The notes under the pieces: model-generated
The model's input: only the letters and a program-made list of their open reading frames with translations
The model's database searches: none
Told to the model about the DNA's origin: nothing
Source: Candidatus Parcubacteria bacterium
GTDB lineage: Bacteria; Patescibacteriota; Minisyncoccia; 2-02-FULL-40-12; GWA2-44-9
Length of the DNA: 8,582 bases
Direction of reading: 5' to 3'
NCBI GenBank assembly: GCA_019662005.1
Contig: JAIFWG010000023.1
Coordinates: forward strand, 1 to 8,582
In this document: piece after piece, positions 1 to 7,051 of the stretch
How positions within the stretch are numbered: the first letter of the stretch is position 1
Layout: every line of letters starts with the position of its first letter
Made by a program: the position numbers and the translations under genes

Positions 1-928
1 ATAACAAAGGTGGAACTATTGCAAAAAGCCAAGCCCTGCTTCGAGGAACCTTAAAGTCAAAATTAAACATTTCGATCAACCCAGAAGCAAGCATCAAAAA
101 TGCGGTTGTAATAGCGAGAATACCGAAAATAGCACCCAGGTAAGTAACATTGCTTCCTAGAAACTCAAATAGACCAGATATGGCATCAGGAGAAGTTACA
201 TCACCTGAAATTCCCACCACAGTGAAAGTAAATAGGAAATATAATCCGGCAACCGCAAGAATTGAGGTGGTGATTGCTTTGCGCATCAAGTGCTCTTTGC
301 CAATCAACATCTCGCGTTGAATAGGAACTCCCAACAATCCTCCAAATGCAAACAACAACACTCCATAAGGTAAAAATGCATATTCGGGCGTATAGGTTTT
401 CAAATTAATCAAATGAATTTTATCAAAACCAAAAATAAAGATCAGCACAATAACTACAACGTAAAGACTTGTGAAAACAAGGTCCACCCAAGAAACTGTT
501 TTTAGTCCTCTTAGTACTAAAAGAGAAACTAATACAAAGAAAACTATGCTATAGGTACTTGAAGCCGCAAACAGAACAGGCGAAAAAATAGTATTTAAAA
601 AGTCTCCAGCAATAATGATATATGCCAAAAGTCCTGCATAAGCTGTAAGTAAAGAAGAAAAGAAAATAATCCGTTGGAAAGAAACGCCAAGATACTTTTT
701 GGTGTAACCGGTAAGCTGGTGCTTAGCCTCGGTACGCAACACCACTTCGCCGTACATGGTATATACCAGCAATACGATCAGGGTAATTGGAACCAAAAAT
801 GCAAAACCGATTCCAAATCCAGCCTTAGCAAACGCAAACGGCATACCAAAAATGCCAACTCCAATAATACTCCCGACCAGTACTGCTACCGCATAGATAA
901 ACTTTTTATTTGCTCTTAGAAATTGCAC
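1..928 (-). CDS. Amino-acid permease, aromatic/neutral type (HAAAP/APC superfamily), C-terminus cut off by window edge
   Basis: A polytopic inner-membrane transporter that probably imports aromatic or neutral amino acids by cation symport; the substrate cannot be read from sequence. I translated 309 codons from GTG 928, open through the left edge. TM1 (about residues 11-29) carries the unwound-helix motif GSIIGVGIFGMP, typical of the LeuT-fold APC/HAAAP group. Further hydrophobic helices lie near 38-58, 87-109, 115-138, 148-168, 185-205, 219-240 and 262-284, and a ninth begins at 298. The loop GVPIQREMLIGKEHLMRKA (200-218) and KVPRSRAW (293-300) resemble this family. Relatives usually have about 370-400 residues and 11 helices, so two or three helices are probably missing. 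An in-frame ATG at 949 would add 7 residues. I prefer GTG 928 because an extended -10 box lies over that stretch, with the predicted transcript start on the GTG itself. No Shine-Dalgarno sequence is visible. The family is fairly sure; the start is less so. Confidence 0.85.
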   Translation of the reverse strand, partial: MQFLRANKKFIYAVAVLVGSIIGVGIFGMPFAFAKAGFGIGFAFLVPITLIVLLVYTMYGEVVLRTEAKHQLTGYTKKYLGVSFQRIIFFSSLLTAYAGLLAYIIIAGDFLNTIFSPVLFAASSTYSIVFFVLVSLLVLRGLKTVSWVDLVFTSLYVVVIVLIFIFGFDKIHLINLKTYTPEYAFLPYGVLLFAFGGLLGVPIQREMLIGKEHLMRKAITTSILAVAGLYFLFTFTVVGISGDVTSPDAISGLFEFLGSNVTYLGAIFGILAITTAFLMLASGLIEMFNFDFKVPRSRAWLFAIVPPLL

Positions 929-934
929 CTTTTC

Positions 935-943
935 AGTATAGCA
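935..943 (-). promoter_or_regulatory. Extended -10 promoter of the permease; predicted leaderless transcript
   Basis: The minus strand reads TGCTATACT, a TGN extension followed by a five-of-six match to TATAAT. The last base of the -10 box is 7 bases from the first base of GTG 928, so transcription should start at or beside the start codon. No good -35 box sits at 16-18 bases (TTTTTG at 16 is weak), which is usual for extended -10 promoters. The upstream gene ends in a terminator at 958-978, so the permease needs its own promoter. Inferred from sequence only. Confidence 0.6.
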
Positions 944-957
944 GAGCATTAGAAATC

Positions 958-978
958 AAAAAGCCCGCTATGCGGGCT
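958..978 (-). terminator. Rho-independent terminator of the 968-1573 gene, overlapping its stop codon
   Basis: A perfect 7-bp GC-rich stem (arms 962-968 and 972-978, AGCCCGC against GCGGGCT) has a 3-base loop. On the minus strand it is followed by a run of five T (962-958). The stop codon TAG (970-968) lies at the loop and the start of the second arm, so the last three sense codons form the first arm. Confidence 0.85.
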
Positions 979-1573
979 GTGCTTTGTTATTGCAAACGAG
1001 TTTCGTTTCGTTAACTATCTCGGCCATACCTTCATCGTACCGATTTTGAATTTCTATTGCTTGCGCTCTGGTCTGCTTAAGATCGTTCCAGATTTCTTCA
1101 TAACGAAGAAGTTTGTTGTGCCAATGTTCTGGGCCTATGCTCTCTAACTCATTTAAAAGAAATGACTTAGAAATCGTTGTTTGAATAATATTTCCGCCCC
1201 CTTTAATCCAGTAAGGAGTTAAGACGTCAGAAAGGATGTGATGAATAACTGTCTCGGATTTTGAAATTTCATGATTTTCAATACTAACCTTATAGCCAGC
1301 AAATGACGGCTGTATCAGAAGATATGCACCCGAGGGCATCCTGCCTGTTTTGATAACAATTCTGTTCGACCGATCATCCTTAATATCAAGCGGTATTCCC
1401 TTGGAGTGAAAGTACTCTCGATATTGATCAGATACTTTTTTTATATAAGTTTTAAAATCTTCTTGTTCTTGTGCCTTCTTGCGCTGCTGCCTATTTATTT
1501 TGTTACTTATTGCCAATCCGATTAAAATCGCAAGAGCGAGAAACATTACGATAGGAACTACTACTTGAATCAT
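968..1573 (-). CDS. Single-helix membrane-anchored protein of unknown function
   Basis: I do not recognise this family. From ATG 1573 the product has 201 residues. A transmembrane helix (about 4-23, VVVPIVMFLALAILIGLA) is followed directly by a very basic, polar stretch (25-50, NKINRQQRKK), so the N-terminus should be outside and the body in the cytoplasm. Residues 27-55 and 155-192 look helical and may be coiled coil. The middle (about 60-150) is a mixed alpha/beta region with strands such as NRIVIKTG and AYLLIQPS and a Trp/His-rich segment (HWHN, 150-153). A TTG start at 1591 would add six residues, but it lies upstream of the predicted transcription start at about 1586, so I chose ATG. The leader would then be about 13 bases with no Shine-Dalgarno sequence. 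The gene has its own promoter and terminator and is probably transcribed alone. It is very likely a real gene; its function is unknown. Confidence 0.75.
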   Translation of the reverse strand: MIQVVVPIVMFLALAILIGLAISNKINRQQRKKAQEQEDFKTYIKKVSDQYREYFHSKGIPLDIKDDRSNRIVIKTGRMPSGAYLLIQPSFAGYKVSIENHEISKSETVIHHILSDVLTPYWIKGGGNIIQTTISKSFLLNELESIGPEHWHNKLLRYEEIWNDLKQTRAQAIEIQNRYDEGMAEIVNETKLVCNNKAQPA

Positions 1574-1592
1574 GTTGTAAAGGTGCCACAAA

Positions 1593-1620
1593 GATATACC
1601 ATATTTTTGCTTAAAGTCAA
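1593..1620 (-). promoter_or_regulatory. Promoter of the 968-1573 membrane-protein gene
   Basis: The minus strand shows TTGACT (1620-1615), a 16-base spacer ending in TGG, and TATATC (1598-1593). The -35 box matches TTGACA at five of six positions and overlaps the T-run that ends the lon terminator. The -10 box lacks the conserved final T but has the TGN extension. The predicted start near 1586 lies 13 bases before ATG 1573 and after the alternative TTG 1591. Confidence 0.6.
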
Positions 1621-1653
1621 AAACAGGCCCCGCGAATCGCGGGGCCTGTTTTT
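1619..1653 (-). terminator. Strong symmetrical Rho-independent terminator after lon
   Basis: A 14-bp perfect stem (1621-1634 with 1638-1651, core GGCCCCGCG) closes on a 3-base loop. It is flanked by five A on the left and five T on the right, so it could act on either strand. The minus-strand use is clear: it begins a few bases after the lon stop codon (1661-1659) and ends in TTTTT. No plus-strand gene is available to use it. Confidence 0.92.
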
Positions 1654-1658
1654 ATAAT

Positions 1659-3989
1659 TTACCTGAAGGCTACTTTGAGAACATCGTCCATTGTTTTGAC
1701 GAAAATGAATTTTACGTCACGCTTTACTTCCTTAGGTACGTCTTCCATGTCTTTTTTATTGTCGGCTGGGAGCAATATAGTTTTAATTCCGGCTCTGTGA
1801 GCTGCAAGAACTTTTTCTTTGACACCGCCAATTTCGAGCACCTTACCTCGCAGGGTAACCTCGCCAGTCATGGCCACTTCCTTTTTAACCGCTTTTCCAA
1901 GCAGGAGCGATACCAAAGCAGTCGTCATGGCAATACCGGCTGACGGACCGTCTTTTTTGATCGCACCAGATGGTACGTGAATATGAATATCTTCTTTGCC
2001 AATATCTTCCCGTTTTGCGGCTTTCGCAGTATAGGCTCGAGCATACGACAGACCTGCTTGAGCTGATTCGCGCATTACAGAGCCGAGCTGACCAGTCAAA
2101 AGCAATCGGCCAGTACCAGGCATTTTTGTAACTTCAATTGAGAACACTTCTCCGCCTACAGGAGTCCAACCTAATCCAGTTACAACTCCGATTTCATCTT
2201 TCTTCTCTGCCATTTGGTGGCTATATCTAGGAGCGCCTAAATATTTATGAACATTATCGCGAGAAACGCTCAGCTGTTTAGTGGATGGAGATTCTACTAA
2301 CTTGCGAGTTACTTTTCGAATAATCGTGGCAAGCTGTCGCTCGAGTTCTCGAACCCCGGCTTCTCGAGTATGGTGCTGAATGACATCCATGATTGCGCTG
2401 TCTTGCAAAACTAAAGCTCTCTTTTTTAAACCATGATCTTGGTATAGCTTAGGCAATAAGAAGTTTTTTGCGATATGAAATTTTTCATCTTCAGTGTATC
2501 CAGGGAATTCAATGATTTCCAAACGATCACGCAAGGCTGGAGGAATGGTATCGAGTTGGTTAGCAGTCGCTACAAACAATACATCTGATAAATCAAATGG
2601 CACTTCTAAGTAATGATCAGAGAATGCATTATTCTGCGCTGGATCAAGCGCTTCAAGCAATGCTGCTGAAGGATCCCCTCTGAAATCCATACCTACTTTA
2701 TCGATTTCATCGAGCATAAATACTGGATTTTTTACTTTAGCATTGTGAATACCCTGAATAAGACGGCCAGGCAGTGCGCCAACATAAGTTCGGCGATGTC
2801 CTCGGATTTCTGCTTCGTCTCTCAAGCCTCCCAACGAGACGCGAACAAATTTTCGGCCAAGGGCTTTGGCGATGGATTGACCAATAGAAGTCTTACCGGT
2901 TCCAGGAGGACCAGCTAAACATAAAATAGGGCCCTTAAGCTTTCCGACTTGCTTTTGAACAGCAAGATATTCAAGGATTCTCTCCTTTACTCTTTGTAAT
3001 CCATAATGGTCTTGATTGAGTATCTTTTCTGCTTCTTTTAAATCAATCTTTTCTTTAGTCTTTTTTGACCATGGCAAATCAATCAACCAATCAAGGTAAG
3101 TTCGCAAGTAAGAACTTTCAGGATTAAACGATGGCATTTTGCCAAGACGGTTTAATTCCTTCATAGCTTTCTCCTCTACTTCTTTTGGCATGCCTGCAGC
3201 AGCAATCTTACTGCGCAGAGTTTCAACCTCTCCTCGTTCGTCCTCAACTCCAAGCTCTTTTTCAATACTTTTTAGCTGTTCGCGGAGGAAAAGTTCTTTT
3301 TGCATTTTGCCAATTTGTTTCTTTGTTTCTTTAGCAACAGTTTTTTCGGCTTCGAGAATCTCCGTCTCTCGAACCAAATACATATTTAGCTGACGCAAAA
3401 CATCAAGCATGCTTTCTAACTCCAGGATTCTTTGCTGGTTTTCGATTTCCAGGTTTAGGTTAACAGTCATTAAACTCACAAGATGCTCGGTGTCTTTAAG
3501 TTGAGACATCATGTATATAATCTCTGGAAGAATTGTCGGGAATGATCGAGCTTCAGAAATAGTTCTGAATTGTTCAATAGCTCGTCGGAGTAATGCTTTT
3601 TCTTCGAGGTTGTCTCGAATAATCAATGAGAATGGTTCAGCGTTAACTTTAAAGAAGGGCTCTTCAGCTGTAAACTCGGAGATTCTGGCACGCACCAATC
3701 CTTCTACATCCACTTTAGATGATCCGTCTGGCAGTTTAAAAACTGAAACAATCCGGCCGATCGTACCAACTTGATACATATCATTTGCGGTGATATCATC
3801 GTCGGGATTTTTCTGAACCGCAAAGAAGACTAAACGGTCTCGGCTCAAAGCATCATCAAGAGCACCCACAGATTTTGGGCGCTGAATAATAATTGGAACT
3901 ACTACCTTCGGAAATAGAACGAGGTTCTTGAGAGGGATAACAGGTAGCTCGTTAGGAATAATAATATTATTTACTTTAAAATCGCTCAT
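1659..3989 (-). CDS. lon: ATP-dependent Lon protease (LonA type)
   Basis: A soluble cytoplasmic AAA+ serine protease that unfolds and degrades damaged proteins and short-lived regulators as a hexamer. The 776 residues are the normal LonA length. Order: N-terminal substrate-binding LON domain (about 12-205, beginning LPVIPLKNLVLFP), a helical coiled-coil linker (about 205-290), the AAA+ module, and a C-terminal protease domain (about 595-776). Walker A is GPPGTGKT (360-367), Walker B is FMLDEID (424-430), and the sensor-1 region is ATAN (474-477). The Ser-Lys dyad is S683 in KDGPSAG and K726 in GGVKEK, with the 43-residue spacing of the E. coli enzyme (S679/K722). Nothing is missing. ATG 3989 starts just before the conserved LON domain and has only a weak purine stretch (AGAGA) upstream. 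The promoter lies at 4047-4075, giving a leader of about 51 bases with a small hairpin. No CIRCE/HrcA operator is seen, so heat-shock control of that type is not supported. Confidence 0.98.
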   Translation of the reverse strand: MSDFKVNNIIIPNELPVIPLKNLVLFPKVVVPIIIQRPKSVGALDDALSRDRLVFFAVQKNPDDDITANDMYQVGTIGRIVSVFKLPDGSSKVDVEGLVRARISEFTAEEPFFKVNAEPFSLIIRDNLEEKALLRRAIEQFRTISEARSFPTILPEIIYMMSQLKDTEHLVSLMTVNLNLEIENQQRILELESMLDVLRQLNMYLVRETEILEAEKTVAKETKKQIGKMQKELFLREQLKSIEKELGVEDERGEVETLRSKIAAAGMPKEVEEKAMKELNRLGKMPSFNPESSYLRTYLDWLIDLPWSKKTKEKIDLKEAEKILNQDHYGLQRVKERILEYLAVQKQVGKLKGPILCLAGPPGTGKTSIGQSIAKALGRKFVRVSLGGLRDEAEIRGHRRTYVGALPGRLIQGIHNAKVKNPVFMLDEIDKVGMDFRGDPSAALLEALDPAQNNAFSDHYLEVPFDLSDVLFVATANQLDTIPPALRDRLEIIEFPGYTEDEKFHIAKNFLLPKLYQDHGLKKRALVLQDSAIMDVIQHHTREAGVRELERQLATIIRKVTRKLVESPSTKQLSVSRDNVHKYLGAPRYSHQMAEKKDEIGVVTGLGWTPVGGEVFSIEVTKMPGTGRLLLTGQLGSVMRESAQAGLSYARAYTAKAAKREDIGKEDIHIHVPSGAIKKDGPSAGIAMTTALVSLLLGKAVKKEVAMTGEVTLRGKVLEIGGVKEKVLAAHRAGIKTILLPADNKKDMEDVPKEVKRDVKFIFVKTMDDVLKVAFR

Positions 3990-4008
3990 AGTCTCTATTT
4001 AATACTAA

Positions 4009-4027
4009 ACACGGGAATGAACCGTGT
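4009..4027 (-). repeat. Inverted repeat in the lon leader (hairpin or operator)
   Basis: A perfect 6-bp inverted repeat, ACACGG (4009-4014) and CCGTGT (4022-4027), is separated by 7 bases. It lies between the predicted lon transcription start (about 4040) and ATG 3989. On the minus strand it is followed by only TTTAG, so it would be a poor terminator. An mRNA hairpin or a protein-binding site are both possible. It does not match CIRCE, and one 6-bp repeat can arise by chance. Confidence 0.4.
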
Positions 4028-4046
4028 ATTAAGATTAATCGCCCTT

Positions 4047-4075
4047 ATTGTACCACAAAATCTCTAATAAAACAA
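4047..4075 (-). promoter_or_regulatory. lon promoter, starting within the end of the LOG gene
   Basis: The minus strand reads TTGTTT (4075-4070), a 17-base spacer ending in TGG, and TACAAT (4052-4047). The -10 box matches five of six positions and has the TGN extension; the -35 box keeps TTG. TTGTTT consists of the Leu and Phe codons near the end of the LOG gene, whose stop falls in the spacer. Predicted transcription start is about 4040. No terminator separates the two genes, so read-through from the LOG gene is also likely. Confidence 0.7.
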
Positions 4076-4816
4076 GTCGTCGCGAGGAGGGGCATTTTTA
4101 ACTATTTCATAGGCCTCCTGAGCGGTATCCACAATAGTGTACAAGCTAAGATCCTGCTCGTCGATAGCGTGCAATTGTTTAAAAATAGATTCAGTAAGCC
4201 AATTATGAATTGGGGACCAAAACTCCTTACCAACCAAGACTACTGGAATTTGTTGGGATATTTTTTTTGTTTGAATAAGCGTCAAAATTTCGAAAACTTC
4301 ATCTAAAGTTCCCAATCCTCCAGGGAAAAACACGTAAGCCCGAGCTGCGTAGGACATCATTAATTTTCGAACGAAGAAATAATGAAAGGCGGCGCTTTCT
4401 TTAACATAAGGATTTATACGCTGTTCTACAGGCAGCTTAATGTTTAAGCCGATTGACTGGCCGTTTGCTTCTGAAGCACCCTGGTTTCCTGCCTGCATAA
4501 TTCCAGGTCCCCCGCCGGTTACAATACCAAAACCTTCGCCTACTAACATTTTTCCTAGAGTGCGAGCTTCTTCATACCATTTATCTCCCGGCTGAAAACG
4601 AGCGGAGCCGAAAAAGGTGATTGTTTTTTGAAAGCTAGCTAAGAACTGCCAGCCGTCTACAAATTCAGCAATAATACGAAAGATTCTCCAATGAAGAGAG
4701 GCCCGGAAATCTGCCGGCTCTTTAAATGCCGGAAGCTTTGATTCGGGGACATTCATCTTACCATCGCTCACCACATTTGGAGCTGTGTCGTTTGGAGTAA
4801 TTTGAGATGGTTCCAT
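4064..4816 (-). CDS. LOG-family Rossmann-fold protein (TIGR00730), probable nucleoside 5'-monophosphate phosphoribohydrolase
   Basis: A cytoplasmic enzyme of the LOG family, long misannotated as lysine decarboxylase. Characterised members cleave the N-glycosidic bond of cytokinin riboside 5'-monophosphate or AMP-like nucleotides, releasing base and ribose 5-phosphate. The 250 residues include a variable polar N-terminus (1-35), a helical lead-in (about 36-62, LHWRIFRIIAEFVDGW), the first beta strand ITFFGSAR (66-73), GGGPGIMQAGNQGA (101-114), and the diagnostic PGGLGTLDE (165-173), whose Gly loop and Glu bind phosphate and act in catalysis. The R150-K151 pair after HYFFV also fits the active-site pattern. 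Length and lead-in fit the longer bacterial LOG subgroup. ATG 4816 lies exactly 6 bases after an extended -10 box with no Shine-Dalgarno sequence, so the mRNA is probably leaderless. The natural substrate in this organism is unknown: cytokinin-type chemistry, general nucleotide salvage or stress signalling are possible. Confidence 0.93.
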   Translation of the reverse strand: MEPSQITPNDTAPNVVSDGKMNVPESKLPAFKEPADFRASLHWRIFRIIAEFVDGWQFLASFQKTITFFGSARFQPGDKWYEEARTLGKMLVGEGFGIVTGGGPGIMQAGNQGASEANGQSIGLNIKLPVEQRINPYVKESAAFHYFFVRKLMMSYAARAYVFFPGGLGTLDEVFEILTLIQTKKISQQIPVVLVGKEFWSPIHNWLTESIFKQLHAIDEQDLSLYTIVDTAQEAYEIVKNAPPRDDLFY

Positions 4817-4822
4817 GTGTAA

Positions 4823-4831
4823 AGTATACCA
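4823..4831 (-). promoter_or_regulatory. Extended -10 promoter of the LOG gene; predicted leaderless transcript
   Basis: The minus strand reads TGGTATACT, then six bases (TTACAC), then ATG 4816. Counting 7 bases from the end of the -10 box puts transcription initiation on the A of ATG. No convincing -35 box is present in the AT-rich upstream stretch. Hexamer, TGN extension and spacing are the same as at the permease promoter (935-943). Confidence 0.65.
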
Positions 4832-4868
4832 AAAATTAAAACAACTTTAAAAGGGTGGGCTATTAATA

Positions 4869-6224
4869 TTAGATTTCGACGCTTTGGCCTACAGTGGGAA
4901 CGATGGCATCTACAGAGAGTCTTTCCTTAATTACACCCGCGAGAGTGTCGGCGGATTCGGCTTCACCCTGAACAACAAATACGGTTTTGAGGGTTTTGTT
5001 TTTGTTGCCTTCCTCTAGCCATTTTACAATCGTAGGTTGGTCTGCATGAGCCGAATAACCGCCAATCGCCTTAACAGTGCAGCGAACAGACACTTTTTCG
5101 CCAAAGATACTTACTTCTTCGGCCCCGTCTAGAATACGACGGCCAAGAGTCCCTTCGGCTTGATAACCAATAAATAACAGTGTTGAGTTTGAATCAGAAA
5201 GATATCGGCGTTCATGATGTAAAATCCTTCCGCCAGTAGACATGCCGGAACCTGCAATAATTACTTTGGCGCCCTTAATATCATTGATGCCTTTTGATTC
5301 TTCGGTGGTCAGTGTAAATCGAAGTCCAGGAAAATTAAAAATGTCATCTCCAGAATGAATTAGGTAAGCAGCTTCTTTGTTAAAATAGTCAGGGTACTTT
5401 CTATATACTTCAGTAAGATGAGTAGCTAAAGGCGAGTCTACAAAAATTGGAACTTCGGGAATCTCTCCAGCATTTATTAAATTATTTAATTCAAAAAGTA
5501 ATTCTTGGGTGCGTTCCATCGCAAACGAAGGAATCATAAGGGTACCGTTTCGTTTTATTGTATCCTTGATTACATTTTGGAGAATTTCTCGTCGTTCTTT
5601 GCGATCTTCGTGCACGCGAGCGCCATAAGCTGATTCCACTACTACATAATTAGCATCGACAGGATACTCAAAGTTTTTCAGCAATGGGGTCGGAGGATTT
5701 CCCAAATCACCAGAGAAATAAATTTTCTTGCCTTCAATATTAATTTCAATAATAGCAGAACCGAGGATATGGCCGGCATCATGCAAGGTGGCAGTTACTC
5801 CGCTTCCTAGATCAAGAACTTCCCCATAGTCTTTACCTTGAGCTAAGTTGATAATACCTTCCAAATCAGCAGCACTAAACAAGACCGGATGCATCTCCTT
5901 GCGAGCTTCTTCTTTTAAGATGCTTAAGTTATCAGGGAGCGCGATTTTAATCATATCGACGAGCGGATGCGTAGCATATAAAACTCCTCTAAATCCTTCT
6001 TTGTATAATTTTGGCAAGCGGCCGGTATGATCAGCGTGGCTATGAGTTACAAAAACATAATCAATCTTGCTGGGGTCGTAAGGAAAAGGATCGTAGTTGC
6101 GTAATTCAGCATCAGGAGAACCCTGAAACAATCCGCAATCAATTAAAAATTTTAAATCCCCATGCTCAACCATGTAGTTTGAACCTGTCACTGATTGTGC
6201 GCCGCCAAAAAATGTAATTTTCAT
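4869..6224 (-). CDS. MBL-fold beta-CASP nuclease (bacterial CPSF-like RNase)
   Basis: A zinc-dependent cytoplasmic RNase of the metallo-beta-lactamase/beta-CASP family, closest in layout to the roughly 430-450-residue Thermus TTHA0252-type proteins related to eukaryotic CPSF73 rather than to the longer RNase J. Over 451 residues the metal ligands are intact: D29 region (FLIDCGLFQG), HSHADH (61-66), H152 in AGHILGSA, D173 in FSGDLG, and H393 in GYSAHADQ (motif C). The beta-CASP domain (about 205-385) shows IPSFAMERTQELL (231-243), DSPLA (263-267) and GSGMSTGGR (325-333). Likely roles are mRNA processing or decay. ATG 6224 overlaps the stop of the upstream protease gene (ATGA), indicating translational coupling; no Shine-Dalgarno sequence is visible. 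No terminator follows the stop, so some transcripts probably continue into the LOG gene. Endo- versus exonuclease activity cannot be decided here. Confidence 0.95.
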   Translation of the reverse strand: MKITFFGGAQSVTGSNYMVEHGDLKFLIDCGLFQGSPDAELRNYDPFPYDPSKIDYVFVTHSHADHTGRLPKLYKEGFRGVLYATHPLVDMIKIALPDNLSILKEEARKEMHPVLFSAADLEGIINLAQGKDYGEVLDLGSGVTATLHDAGHILGSAIIEINIEGKKIYFSGDLGNPPTPLLKNFEYPVDANYVVVESAYGARVHEDRKERREILQNVIKDTIKRNGTLMIPSFAMERTQELLFELNNLINAGEIPEVPIFVDSPLATHLTEVYRKYPDYFNKEAAYLIHSGDDIFNFPGLRFTLTTEESKGINDIKGAKVIIAGSGMSTGGRILHHERRYLSDSNSTLLFIGYQAEGTLGRRILDGAEEVSIFGEKVSVRCTVKAIGGYSAHADQPTIVKWLEEGNKNKTLKTVFVVQGEAESADTLAGVIKERLSVDAIVPTVGQSVEI

Positions 6225-7051
6225 ATGTAGAGAGATATAAGATAGCCGATGATGCTCATGGTGGCAATAGGTGGCAAGGCTGCCATTGCTTGTCTTTGTC
6301 TCTGATTAATAAATATTAAGTGAGTAGCCAGAACTCCCAAGAGAGAGAACCCGGCCACAATCATTGCTTGAGTTAAGGACTGTCGCATTAATGAACTTAC
6401 AAAAATTAGAGGTAAGCCAATGTCGCCGGAGCCTAAAACCATAAACTGATTGCCAACCTGTTGCTTTGCGTGACCAGTGGCCACAAAAAATGATTTAAAA
6501 TCTTGAGGAATAATAAATCCAAAGATAGCGCCGCTATCAATCATCCCTTCTGCTAGACGGACCATGTGCTTGGTCTGATACACCGCTATAATATCGTAGA
6601 TAGATAATACCACTAAAGCGCCAATAGCTAATGTGGGGGTAATTCCAACTCCCACCAGTGCGCTAACTCCAGCTATAGCCATAATAACTGCGATGTTATG
6701 AACTAATACATTTCTCAGGAATAAAAATAGAATAAGAACCAAACCCACGAAGATCATATCCTTTGGCGGAGACAAAAATGCTCCAGCGACAACTGAGCTT
6801 CCAGAGAATACAAGCAAGATGAGCAGAACTTTAAAAATAAACCCCGCCACACGACGGATCTTTGTCATCACCAGAAAAAATATTATCACTCCGACAAAAA
6901 CGCTCACATCCAGCCAAGACCAAGCAGCAGTCTGAATAATCTGCGTGCCTGAATTGATGATACTGTATCGAAAAGCAACAAGACCTCCAACCAAAAGGGT
7001 GGAGAAAAATAATAGAAACTCTTTTATAAATAAATTAGCTTTAAATTGCAT
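6221..7051 (-). CDS. Presenilin/signal-peptide-peptidase-like intramembrane aspartyl protease
   Basis: A polytopic membrane protein of 276 residues that should cut substrates within the lipid bilayer. It has about nine hydrophobic segments (near 10-28, 46-63, 71-92, 100-112, 117-136, 140-158, 203-220, 228-247 and 258-275). The two catalytic Asp motifs of the GxGD family are present and correctly spaced: D153 in SIYDIIAVY (150-158) and D210 in LGSGDIGLP (206-214). The third signature, PAL near the last helix, appears as AALPP (257-261), with Ala in place of the first Pro. The layout resembles the archaeal presenilin homologues (PSH, PF06550 group). ATG 7051 shares one base with the stop of the cupredoxin-like gene (TAATG), and the 3' end overlaps the beta-CASP start by 4 bases, so all three are probably translated together. 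The fold and active site are well supported; natural substrates are unknown. The adjacent anchored cupredoxin-like protein is an obvious candidate, but only by inference. Confidence 0.88.
   Translation of the reverse strand: MQFKANLFIKEFLLFFSTLLVGGLVAFRYSIINSGTQIIQTAAWSWLDVSVFVGVIIFFLVMTKIRRVAGFIFKVLLILLVFSGSSVVAGAFLSPPKDMIFVGLVLILFLFLRNVLVHNIAVIMAIAGVSALVGVGITPTLAIGALVVLSIYDIIAVYQTKHMVRLAEGMIDSGAIFGFIIPQDFKSFFVATGHAKQQVGNQFMVLGSGDIGLPLIFVSSLMRQSLTQAMIVAGFSLLGVLATHLIFINQRQRQAMAALPPIATMSIIGYLISLYI

Noticed and set aside
674..919. Plus-strand open frame opposite the permease
   Set aside because: The minus strand here encodes a continuous permease with TM1 and TM2 motifs; the plus-strand product resembles nothing and has no promoter or ribosome site.
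1574..1591. Six-residue N-terminal extension of the membrane protein from TTG 1591
   Set aside because: The predicted transcription start (about 1586) lies downstream of TTG 1591, and ATG 1573 begins directly before the membrane helix.
50..1622. A 12-base repeat TTAAAGTCAAAA near 50-61 and 1611-1622
   Set aside because: It is short and AT-rich; one copy is permease coding sequence and the other lies between promoter and terminator. No sign of a repeat family.
3139..3774. Two plus-strand open frames (3139-3393 and 3511-3774) inside lon
   Set aside because: They lie fully antisense to the conserved coding frame of lon and have Ser/Arg-rich, low-information translations typical of reverse-frame shadows.
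4009..4027. lon leader hairpin as a CIRCE heat-shock operator or a terminator of the LOG gene
   Set aside because: It lacks the CIRCE consensus (TTAGCACTC-N9-GAGTGCTAA) and is followed by only three T, too weak for a normal terminator.
5848..6217. Two overlapping plus-strand open frames opposite the beta-CASP gene
   Set aside because: They are antisense to the metal-binding part of the nuclease (HSHADH region), which is clearly the real coding sequence.
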